Assembly: GCF_000515395.1 (NCBI RefSeq)
Contig: NZ_KI911782.1
Span: 1,985,927 to 2,049,926, forward strand
Direction of reading: 5' to 3'
From: Jiangella gansuensis DSM 44835
Lineage (GTDB): Bacteria > Actinomycetota > Actinomycetes > Jiangellales > Jiangellaceae
Length of the DNA: 64,000 nucleotides
The first letter of the stretch is position 1; every line of letters begins with the position of its first letter. A model generated the notes under the pieces. It had not been told where the DNA came from. It saw only the letters and a program-made list of their open reading frames with translations, and made no database searches. Of the stretch, positions 37,283 to 43,938 are shown piece by piece. The translations under genes and the position numbers were made by a program.

Positions 37283-38008
37283 GTGAGCGCGCTGCTGTGG
37301 GGCCTGCTGGCCAGTTCCTCACTGGTGATCGGCGCGCTCATCGTGCTGGTGCGCCCGCCCGGTCAGCGCACCGTGGCGCTGGTCATGGCGTTCGGTGCCG
37401 GCGTCCTGATCAGCGCCGTCGCCTATGACCTGGTCGAAGACGCCTTCGAGCATGCCGACGCGTGGACGCTGCTGCTCGGCCTCGGCGCGGGCGCCGTCAC
37501 CTTCTACGCCGGCGACCTGCTCATCGACCGGCTCGGCGGTGCCGACCGGAAGCGCTCTACCGGCGCGCAGGCTGCCGGCGGGGGAGCGGCCATCGCGTTC
37601 GGCACCGTCCTGGACGGCGTGCCGGAGTCCGTCGTCCTCGGGACCACGCTGGTCGGCGGCTCGGGCGTCAGCGTCGCCATGCTCGCCGCGGTGTTCCTGT
37701 CCAACCTGCCCGAGGCGATGTCGGCGACGTCCGGGCTGGTGAAGTCGGGGACGCCGCGCCGTTCGATCATGCTCCTCTGGTTGGCGACGACGGCGGTGTC
37801 CGGCGTGGCCGCGTGGCTGGGCTGGTACGTCCTCGGCGGCGCGGACGCGGGTGCGGTCGGGTTCGTGCAGGCGTTCGCCGCCGGCGCTCTGCTGACCATG
37901 CTCGCCGACACCATGATCCCTGAGGCCTACGAGTTCGGCGGCCCGTCCACCGGCCTCATGACGGTGCTCGGCTTCAGCGTCGCGTTCGGCCTGAGCACCC
38001 TGGCGTAG
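37283..38008 (+). CDS. ZIP-family-like integral membrane protein
   Basis: The 241-residue protein has about seven to eight membrane segments and the overall ZIP/GufA layout. The TM4-equivalent motif reads LDGVPESV where metal transporters have HNxPEG. The TM5-equivalent reads LSNLPEAM where they have His-Asp/Glu-x-Pro-Glu. The Pro-Glu pairs are kept but the His ligands are gone. Metal transport is therefore uncertain. The GTG start is close to the repeat element. It converges on the VanY-like gene with an 11-bp gap. Confidence 0.75.
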   Translation: MSALLWGLLASSSLVIGALIVLVRPPGQRTVALVMAFGAGVLISAVAYDLVEDAFEHADAWTLLLGLGAGAVTFYAGDLLIDRLGGADRKRSTGAQAAGGGAAIAFGTVLDGVPESVVLGTTLVGGSGVSVAMLAAVFLSNLPEAMSATSGLVKSGTPRRSIMLLWLATTAVSGVAAWLGWYVLGGADAGAVGFVQAFAAGALLTMLADTMIPEAYEFGGPSTGLMTVLGFSVAFGLSTLA

Positions 38009-38019
38009 ACGGGGGCCAG

Positions 38020-38739
38020 TCACTGCATCCGTGGATCGCGGGTGGGGTCGGCATACATGGCCGGGCAGTCGTCGTCGACGGCTTGACGACGCAGTTCGTA
38101 GTGCCAGGGCTCGTTGCCGTAGATCTGGCACAGCCCGTACTCGGCGCCGTGTTCGGACAGCCACGCCGTCGCATCGGAGGGGCCGATGTCGACCGCGTCC
38201 CCCGACACGTGAAGTGACGTGTCCGCGCTGGAAACCCATCGGGCCGCTTCCTCCTCCGACCCATACTCGGAGATCGCCTCGCGAAGCAGCTGATCCTGGT
38301 ACTCCGGGGAACGCCAGCCACTGTTGACGTAGAACGTGACGCCGTCGTCCGCGGCATCCGTCGCCGCTTCGCGCAGGGCTCGGAGCAGCTCGGAGTCGAG
38401 GTTGGCGACGCCGGGATACTCGTCGTCGAACACCGTCACGCCGTCGGGAACGGCGCCGTCCGCCACATCGCGATCGTCACCTGCACCGTGGGGGCCGCCC
38501 GCAGGACGAGGTGGCCTCAGGTGACGATCTGTGGCCGCCGACGGGGCGTCGGGAGTCACCGCGGGGGTGTCGGTGACCGCCGTGTCGACGGCGGGCGATG
38601 CGCCCGACGACGACGAGGATTCCTGCGGCCGGAGAACGAGGACCCCGACAAGCGTCGCGCTGACGGCCAGGGCGGCAACGAGAGCAGCGAGGACGGTCGA
38701 CAGGGTACGGCGGGTTCGTGCTGGGTGGTTGTCGGACAT
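38020..38739 (-). CDS. VanY-like D-alanyl-D-alanine carboxypeptidase (M15B), membrane-anchored
   Basis: The 239-residue protein has one N-terminal membrane segment (about 13-36) and a Ser/Pro/Ala-rich spacer. The M15 catalytic domain has SGWRSPEYQ, HVSGDAVDIG (zinc His and Asp) and EPWHYE (base Glu and zinc His). It would trim the terminal D-Ala of peptidoglycan pentapeptides outside the membrane, which lowers glycopeptide targets. It is divergent from a response-regulator gene, as in VanRS-controlled systems. No vanHAX genes are present here. Confidence 0.9.
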   Translation of the reverse strand: MSDNHPARTRRTLSTVLAALVAALAVSATLVGVLVLRPQESSSSSGASPAVDTAVTDTPAVTPDAPSAATDRHLRPPRPAGGPHGAGDDRDVADGAVPDGVTVFDDEYPGVANLDSELLRALREAATDAADDGVTFYVNSGWRSPEYQDQLLREAISEYGSEEEAARWVSSADTSLHVSGDAVDIGPSDATAWLSEHGAEYGLCQIYGNEPWHYELRRQAVDDDCPAMYADPTRDPRMQ

Positions 38740-38773
38740 GCATCCCAGTCAAGGCGGCGCGGTGTTGCCAGGG

Positions 38774-38820
38774 CGTATGCGGTTTTCGATATGCCGGCGA
38801 TATGCGCCGGTCCGTAGCAT
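38774..38820 (+). promoter_or_regulatory. Direct repeats and leaderless promoter of the response-regulator gene
   Basis: CGATATGC occurs at 38787-38794 and 38798-38805, an 11-bp helical-turn spacing. A related CGTATGC lies at 38774-38780. TAGCAT (38815-38820) is a -10 only 6 nt before the ATG. OmpR-family regulators bind such tandem repeats, so autoregulation and control of the divergent VanY-like gene are likely. Confidence 0.55.
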
Positions 38821-38826
38821 CGAGGC

Positions 38827-39522
38827 ATGCGTGTGTTGGTCGTCGAGGACGAGCCCTACATGGCAGAAGCCATCCGCGACGGGCTGCGTCTGGAAGCGAT
38901 CACGGCCGACATCGCCGGTGGCGGAGACACCGCTCTGGAGCTGCTGAGCGTCAACGCCTACGACCTGGCCGTCCTCGACCGCGACATCCCTGGGCCCTCC
39001 GGCGACGAGATCGCCACACGCATCGTCGCCTCCGGCAGCGGCATGCCGATTCTCATGCTCACCGCCGCCGACCGGCTCGACGACAAGGCCTCCGGGTTCG
39101 AGCTCGGCGCCGACGACTACCTGACGAAGCCCTTCGCACTCCGAGAACTCGTACTGCGTCTCAGAGCACTCGACCGCAGGCGCGCCCACAACAGGCCACC
39201 CGTGCGAGAGCTCGCGGGCCTACAGGTGGACCCGTTCCGCCGCGAGGTCTACCGCGACGGCCGCTACGTCGCGCTCACCCGCAAGCAGTTCGCCGTGCTC
39301 GAGGTTCTCGTCGCCGCCGAAGGCGGTGTCGTCAGCGCCGAAGAGTTGCTGGCGCGGGCGTGGGACGAGAACGCCGACCCGTTCACCAACGCCGTGCGCA
39401 TCACGGTCTCGGCCCTGCGCAAACGCCTCGGCGAACCCTGGGTCGTCGCCACTGTGCCCGGTGTCGGGTACCGCATCGATACCGGACCGGACGCCGGAGG
39501 CGCGGCAGGTGAGCGTGGCTAG
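38827..39522 (+). CDS. OmpR-family response regulator
   Basis: The 231-residue protein has a receiver domain with acidic EDE at residues 7-9, phospho-acceptor Asp51 in LAVLDRDIPG, and LTKPF. It ends with a winged-helix DNA-binding domain (VALTRKQFAVLEVLVAAEGG, VSALRKRLGEP). It is paired with the overlapping histidine kinase gene. The VanR-like context is inferred from the divergent VanY gene. The kinase gene starts 14 nt before its stop. Confidence 0.93.
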   Translation: MRVLVVEDEPYMAEAIRDGLRLEAITADIAGGGDTALELLSVNAYDLAVLDRDIPGPSGDEIATRIVASGSGMPILMLTAADRLDDKASGFELGADDYLTKPFALRELVLRLRALDRRRAHNRPPVRELAGLQVDPFRREVYRDGRYVALTRKQFAVLEVLVAAEGGVVSAEELLARAWDENADPFTNAVRITVSALRKRLGEPWVVATVPGVGYRIDTGPDAGGAAGERG

Positions 39523-40618
39523 AGCACGCGGCCTGAGCGTCCGCCTCAAGCTCACCCTCAGCTACGCCGGCTTCCTCATGCTCGCGGGCGCCCTGCTGCT
39601 CGCGACCGTGTGGAGGTTCCTCCTGCACTACGTGCCCGACCGCGTGCGCTTCAGCCCCGGCCCCTTCAGCCCTACCCGCTCCGATCTCCTGGATGCTTTC
39701 GCGCCGAGGGCGGCCCAGGCGCTGGCGTTCCTACTGGTGTTCGGCCTGGTGGGAGGGTGGATTCTCGCCGGGCGGATGCTCGCCCCACTGACGCGCATCA
39801 CCGACGCCACCCGTCTGGCGGCGGACGGATCGCTCGCCCACCGGATCCAGTTGGAGGGCCGCAAGGACGAGTTCCGTGAACTCGCGGACGCCTTCGACAC
39901 CATGCTCGCCCAGCTCGAGGCACACGTCGCCGAACAGCAGAGATTCGCCGCCAACGCCTCCCACGAACTGCGCACCCCACTGGCTATCACGCAGGCACTC
40001 CTCGACGTCGCCCGCAACGATCGGCAGCGCGACACCGACGAGCTCCTCGAACGCCTGCACCTCGTCAACACCCGAGCGATCGACCTCACCGAGGCACTGC
40101 TCCTGCTCAGCCGCGCCGACCAACGCTCCTTCACCCGAGAACACGTCGACCTGTCCCTCATTGCGGAAGAAGCCACGGAAGCACTCCTCCCCCTCGCGGA
40201 GAAGCGCGGCCTGACCCTCGAGACCTCCGGCGCGATGGCCCCCACCATCGGCTCGCAAGCGCTCCTGCTGCAGATGACGACGAACCTCGTGCACAACGCG
40301 ATCGTCCACAACCGGCCTGAACAGGGCGCCGTGTGGGTGACGACCAGCGTGCACCCCGAGGCCGTGGCACTCACTGTCGAGAATACCGGCGAGAAGCTCG
40401 CGCCGCAGTTGGTCTCGACCCTCACCGAACCGTTCCAGCGCGGCGCCACACGCACCCGCGCCGACCACGCAGGCGTCGGCCTCGGCCTGGCGATCGTCAA
40501 GAGCATCGCCCGAGCACACGACGGAACGCTCACCATCGTTCCCCGCCCCGGCGGCGGACTCCGCGTCACGGTGCGGCTCACTTCCGCGCGCGTCCGAGGA
40601 GACGCCGCACCGGTGTGA
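39509..40618 (+). CDS. Sensor histidine kinase
   Basis: The 369-residue protein has two membrane segments (about 19-38 and 68-88) flanking a short extracellular loop. A HAMP region, the H-box NASHELRTPLA, an N-box NLVHNAIVHN and the G-box GVGLGLAIVK follow. It should autophosphorylate and pass phosphate to the preceding regulator. The loop is only about 30 residues, so ligand sensing may be intramembrane. GTG 39509 has GGAGG 8 nt upstream and overlaps the regulator gene by 14 nt. Confidence 0.93.
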   Translation: MSVARARGLSVRLKLTLSYAGFLMLAGALLLATVWRFLLHYVPDRVRFSPGPFSPTRSDLLDAFAPRAAQALAFLLVFGLVGGWILAGRMLAPLTRITDATRLAADGSLAHRIQLEGRKDEFRELADAFDTMLAQLEAHVAEQQRFAANASHELRTPLAITQALLDVARNDRQRDTDELLERLHLVNTRAIDLTEALLLLSRADQRSFTREHVDLSLIAEEATEALLPLAEKRGLTLETSGAMAPTIGSQALLLQMTTNLVHNAIVHNRPEQGAVWVTTSVHPEAVALTVENTGEKLAPQLVSTLTEPFQRGATRTRADHAGVGLGLAIVKSIARAHDGTLTIVPRPGGGLRVTVRLTSARVRGDAAPV

Positions 40619-40710
40619 TCGTCTTCTGGGCTGCGGTTTCGACGGCGTGAAGCTCCGGCCCGGGCGGCGGGTGGGTGCGTAGGCACGCGGCCAGCCCCGG
40701 CTCGACCGCT

Positions 40711-40747
40711 ACTCGGTGTTACCGTATAGTGGTACTCGGTACTACCG
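40711..40747 (+). promoter_or_regulatory. PadR promoter flanked by two CGGT-N3-ACCG palindromes
   Basis: CGGT-GTT-ACCG (40714-40724) and CGGT-ACT-ACCG (40737-40747) are each palindromic. They are part of a 14-bp direct repeat starting ACTCGGT at 40711 and 40734. The -10 TATAGT (40725-40730) lies between them. Repressor binding to both sites would bracket the promoter, so autoregulation by PadR is likely. Confidence 0.6.
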
Positions 40748-40774
40748 GGTACCGGAAGACCGAAAGGGTCCGCG

Positions 40775-41101
40775 ATGGACGACCTGACGGAAATGCTGAA
40801 GGGCACGCTCGAGGGCTGCGTGCTCGAGATCATCGGCAGCGAGGAGACCTACGGGTACGCCATCACACGTCGGCTCAACGAGCTCGGCTTCGCCGACGTC
40901 ATCGAGGGGACGATTTACACCATCCTGCTCCGACTGGAGAAGAACGGGCTCGTCCAGGTGACGAAACGACCGTCCGACCTGGGCCCGCCGCGCAAGTTCT
41001 ATGCGCTCAACGACGCGGGACGCGAAGAACTCGCAAGATTCTGGGCGAAATGGGAGTACATCACATCTCGGATCGACAAGCTCAAGGAGGGCGGGCGATG
41101 A
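40775..41101 (+). CDS. PadR-family transcriptional regulator
   Basis: The 108-residue protein has the PadR winged helix: KGTLEGCVLEIIG, YGYAITRRLNELG, the recognition helix around IEGTIYTILLRLEKNGLV, and the wing GPPRKFYALNDAG. It has only a short C-terminal helix (PadR-s2 size). It leads a three-gene operon with two DUF1048 proteins. Its stop overlaps the next ATG. Confidence 0.93.
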   Translation: MDDLTEMLKGTLEGCVLEIIGSEETYGYAITRRLNELGFADVIEGTIYTILLRLEKNGLVQVTKRPSDLGPPRKFYALNDAGREELARFWAKWEYITSRIDKLKEGGR

Positions 41102-41454
41102 AGTTCTGGGAGACCATCACAGGCAGCGATCTCACCAGGGACTGGAAGGCCTTCGAAGCCCGGGCCGACGCATTGCCGGCCGACTACCGGGCGGCGTGGG
41201 ACCAGATCAAAGGTCATCTCTTTCCCTACGCGGACTTCACAGGTCGCAACCTGACGCCGATTCTCGACGGTGCTCTGGGGCTGCTCGAAGAGACAGCGGC
41301 CGATGGGCAGAGCGTCGAGGAAGTGCTGGGTGACGACATCGAGGGCTTCTGCGCTGCTCTGGCCGGTGAAGAAGGCGCCCGCAGCTACCGCGACCGGTGG
41401 CGCGAGCAGTTGAACCGGAACGTCGCGAGGAAACTGGGCCAGCTAGGAGGCTGA
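41098..41454 (+). CDS. DUF1048 family protein
   Basis: The 118-residue helical protein begins MKFWETITGSDLTRDWKAFE. It contains LPADYRAAWDQIK and GDDIEGFCAALAGEEGA, which I recognise as the DUF1048 family commonly encoded after PadR regulators. The molecular function is unknown. There is no membrane segment. The start overlaps the padR stop. Confidence 0.88.
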   Translation: MKFWETITGSDLTRDWKAFEARADALPADYRAAWDQIKGHLFPYADFTGRNLTPILDGALGLLEETAADGQSVEEVLGDDIEGFCAALAGEEGARSYRDRWREQLNRNVARKLGQLGG

Positions 41455-41455
41455 C

Positions 41456-41779
41456 GTGGGCATCCAGGACATCATCGAGGGAAAGAAGCAATGGCGGTCG
41501 CACCTGGCGCGGGTCAAGGCGCTCCCACCGGACTACCAGATCGTCTACAAGGAGATTCAGCGGTACTTCTTCAAGATCGGGCCGGTCGGGTTGGCTGACG
41601 GGTCCCTGCTCACGGGGATCGTGGACTTCTTCGAGGAGGGCGTCGCGGCCGGCAAGGGGGTTCTGGAGCTCATCGGCACCGACGTCGCGGCCTTCTGCGA
41701 CGACCTGGTGAAAGACTCGCCTACCTATGCGGACATCTATCAGGAATCCATCAGCGCGAGGCGCCCGGTCGAGGAGTAG
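41456..41779 (+). CDS. DUF1048 family protein, second copy
   Basis: The 107-residue protein shares the family pattern with its neighbour: HLARVKALPPDYQIVYKEIQ, a central Gly/Leu-rich helix, IGTDVAAFCDDLV. GTG 41456 has AGGAGG (41445-41450) 5 nt upstream. The pair probably arose by duplication and may work as a heteromer with or under PadR. Confidence 0.88.
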   Translation: MGIQDIIEGKKQWRSHLARVKALPPDYQIVYKEIQRYFFKIGPVGLADGSLLTGIVDFFEEGVAAGKGVLELIGTDVAAFCDDLVKDSPTYADIYQESISARRPVEE

Positions 41780-41815
41780 CGTCAACTGACTACCCCGGTT
41801 AGCCCGGACCTTTCA

Positions 41816-41851
41816 GGGGGCCGGCGGGTGCGACGGTTGCTGCCGGCCTCC
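41816..41851 (+). terminator. Terminator of the padR operon
   Basis: GGGGGCCGGC (41816-41825) pairs with GCCGGCCTCC (41842-41851), with one G.U pair and a 16-nt loop, followed by CTTTCG. It lies 37 nt after the second DUF1048 gene. Confidence 0.65.
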
Positions 41852-42020
41852 CTTTCGTCCGTCCTCATGTGACCATCGGAACCGCTGTAGATGGGGAAGG
41901 ATGAGTGTGCGCATCGGGGGCGCTTCGAGGACGCCATCGAGGAAGCCAGGCTGGCGCAAGGGGACCGCAGCCAACCGCCGTGGGCTGAGAGGCCCAGGCC
42001 GTTCACGTGCCGGGTGTCGG

Positions 42021-42674
42021 CTATTCGTCGCGGGGCTCCCGATCGGCCAGGATCTTGTCGATGCCTGCCGCCTGCTCGGTGTGTCCGGTGGCCAGGTAGC
42101 TCTCCTTGGCGTCGAGCAGGTCGGCGCGGGCCGAGTCGGCGTGCTCACCCTCGACCGGTCCGGAACGCCGGCCGGCCGCCGTCAGCTCGGCCAGACGCTG
42201 GCGGTAACCGGGCGGCTCCGGCCGCGAGTACTCCCGCTCTGCGCCCGGCTCCCGGTACGCGGCGAGGTCGTCAAAAGTGAGGCCACGTGCAGCGAGCCAT
42301 TGCCTCGTCGCTTCCGGTACGCGTGTGGTGTCCTTGGTGGGGATGTCGCGCATGTAGGTGGTCATGCGATGCCGGCCCCAACGGTCGCGGGGGACAGGAT
42401 ACGGGTCACCAGGTGGCGGTTCAGCCCCGAAGACGTCGAACCACAGATCACGCAGGATCTCGTCGGTGTTCCATTGGGTCTCGGAGGGCAGCGGACCAAA
42501 CGACGAGTCTCGGATGTGAGCGGCCAGTTCGTCGCGGAAGCCGCGGATATCGTGGAAATTCGTCTCCAGCCTCGCGGGGACGTTGTTGCAGGCCTCCTGG
42601 TAGAAGTCCAGCAACTCGCCGCCGCCGTCGCTGAAGGTCTGTCGCCACCACCGAAAGTTTGCACTGATCTCCAT
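42021..42674 (-). CDS. Unknown protein, possible partner/immunity of the upstream toxin-like gene
   Basis: I do not recognise a family for this 217-residue protein. It starts MEISANFRWWRQTFSDGGG. The first 80 residues are acidic and rich in aromatic residues (ILRDLWFDVFGAEPPPGD). The second half is charged and helical, ending EPRDE. It has no signal or membrane segment. Its ATG overlaps the stop of the upstream gene by one base (TGATG), so the two are translated together. The pairing suggests an immunity or chaperone role, which is inference only. Confidence 0.55.
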   Translation of the reverse strand: MEISANFRWWRQTFSDGGGELLDFYQEACNNVPARLETNFHDIRGFRDELAAHIRDSSFGPLPSETQWNTDEILRDLWFDVFGAEPPPGDPYPVPRDRWGRHRMTTYMRDIPTKDTTRVPEATRQWLAARGLTFDDLAAYREPGAEREYSRPEPPGYRQRLAELTAAGRRSGPVEGEHADSARADLLDAKESYLATGHTEQAAGIDKILADREPRDE

Positions 42675-43789
42675 CACATCTCCACGTACTCGAACTGATG
42701 GCCGCTGTCGTCGAGGAAGTAGCTGGTGATCAGCCGCCACGACTGGTCGGGCCGCTTCGCGAACATCACCAGGCTGCCGGGGCGCTGTCCTCGGCTCACG
42801 ATGTCGTACTCGCGGACAGCAGGTGCCTCGCCATGACCCTTGTTGGCGGAGGCGCGGCTGTCCAGCCACATTCTCATGCCTGGGTCGGTGTCAGTGCCCG
42901 GCGCCCGAAGCGAATAGACATCCTCGGATCTGATGCTGGCGGTCTCCGGCCGGAGGAACAGTCCGACGAATGTCTCGCCCTCCGCCTTGGCATCGAGGTA
43001 GGCGTCCAACTCGGCCTGGGTGCGGCCGGCGGCGTTGAACACAGCGATCAACGGCTTGGCGACGGCATCTGGCGAGGTGTAGTGACCGCAGGTGGTGCCG
43101 ACCTGATGCGCTTGGCCGTTCCAGCGGTGCGACTCGGTCGAACCGTCCGGGTTGAGCTGCCAGTCGTCATCGCCCGCCGGGTCAAGGCGCCACTGGACGC
43201 GTGCGAGTTGGTGCTCGCGCCGCAGGTGGTGCCCGTGCCGCTGGACCGCATGCGACGACTGCCCGAACAGGAGCGTACGGGCCAGTGCTTGGAGCTTCGG
43301 TGGAAAGCGGGCCACCACCTGGTTGATCGCCCGACGTTTCGACGCGGCATCCGGTAGGCGCCGTGCAATGGCGTCGGCGTCGTGGGCGGTGCTGACAAGG
43401 TCGGGGAGGGGCGCGGGCGGTTCGGCCAGGTCGGCTGGCTCGCCGGGCCCGGTGGCGTGTGGCGGCGCCAGCGGGGCGGTGTCGCCGTCGGGCGGTCGCA
43501 GGAGCGCCTCGATCTGGCTCGCTTCGGTGGCCATGGCGTGGCCGATGGCGTCGGTGGCGTCCTCGCGGATGGCGGTCATCTGGGTGCCGAGGAGCCTGAT
43601 CTCGTGCGCGGTCTCGTGCAGTACCTGTCTGAGCTCAGGCGTCGTCGGCCGTTCGATGAGCTCGACGATGGCGTCGATAGCCGTCTTGATCGAGTCGTCG
43701 ACGGGTTCGGCGTCGGCGGACAGGCCGGCCCGTACCGCGCGCAGCCTCCGGGCAGCCGAAGCCACGTCGGGGTCGTCGTCCGCGCTCAT
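42674..43789 (-). CDS. Hypothetical protein with possible polymorphic-toxin-like C-terminal domain
   Basis: The 371-residue protein has a helical N-terminal part (about 1-95), a Pro/Ala-rich linker (about 100-135) and a C-terminal domain. That domain starts with a segment like those of actinobacterial toxin modules (SSHAVQRHGHHLRREHQL) and ends with RPDQSWRLITSYFLDDSG, reminiscent of small RNase-fold toxins. This layout (helical adaptor, linker, C-terminal effector, adjacent small gene) is that of polymorphic toxins. I cannot name the family and see no secretion signal. ATG 43789 was preferred over 43807 because of a G-rich upstream site. Repeat copy 3 lies immediately upstream. Confidence 0.5.
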   Translation of the reverse strand: MSADDDPDVASAARRLRAVRAGLSADAEPVDDSIKTAIDAIVELIERPTTPELRQVLHETAHEIRLLGTQMTAIREDATDAIGHAMATEASQIEALLRPPDGDTAPLAPPHATGPGEPADLAEPPAPLPDLVSTAHDADAIARRLPDAASKRRAINQVVARFPPKLQALARTLLFGQSSHAVQRHGHHLRREHQLARVQWRLDPAGDDDWQLNPDGSTESHRWNGQAHQVGTTCGHYTSPDAVAKPLIAVFNAAGRTQAELDAYLDAKAEGETFVGLFLRPETASIRSEDVYSLRAPGTDTDPGMRMWLDSRASANKGHGEAPAVREYDIVSRGQRPGSLVMFAKRPDQSWRLITSYFLDDSGHQFEYVEM

Positions 43790-43839
43790 ACCTGCCCGCC
43801 CCTGCATCGCGCCGATCTATCGCACCACCGTAATGCACA

Positions 43840-43917
43840 CACCAGGCGTGTTACCGCTGCACCAGGCAAGCATTCCTGGTGAAGCGGTAACACGCATGGG
43901 GGACGTGATCATTTCCG
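43840..43917 (-). repeat. Dispersed hairpin repeat, copy 3 (reverse orientation)
   Basis: Read on the minus strand it follows the phosphoesterase stop, starting GGAAATGATCACGT. Its stem is the longest: 19 bp with one mismatch (43846-43864 with 43877-43895), including TTACCGC / GCGGTAA where copy 1 has TCCCGC / GCGGGA. The loop is the conserved core. CACCAGG/CCTGGTG is again present (43840-43846 and 43875-43881 on the plus strand). Confidence 0.85.
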
Positions 43918-43938
43918 GGCGGGGGAGAGAGGGGCAGG

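Noticed and set aside
37171-37428. A plus-strand open frame crossing repeat copy 2 and the start of the ZIP-like gene
   Set aside because: No ribosome-binding site and its N-terminal part is only the repeat translated; similar peptides appear at the other copies in different contexts.
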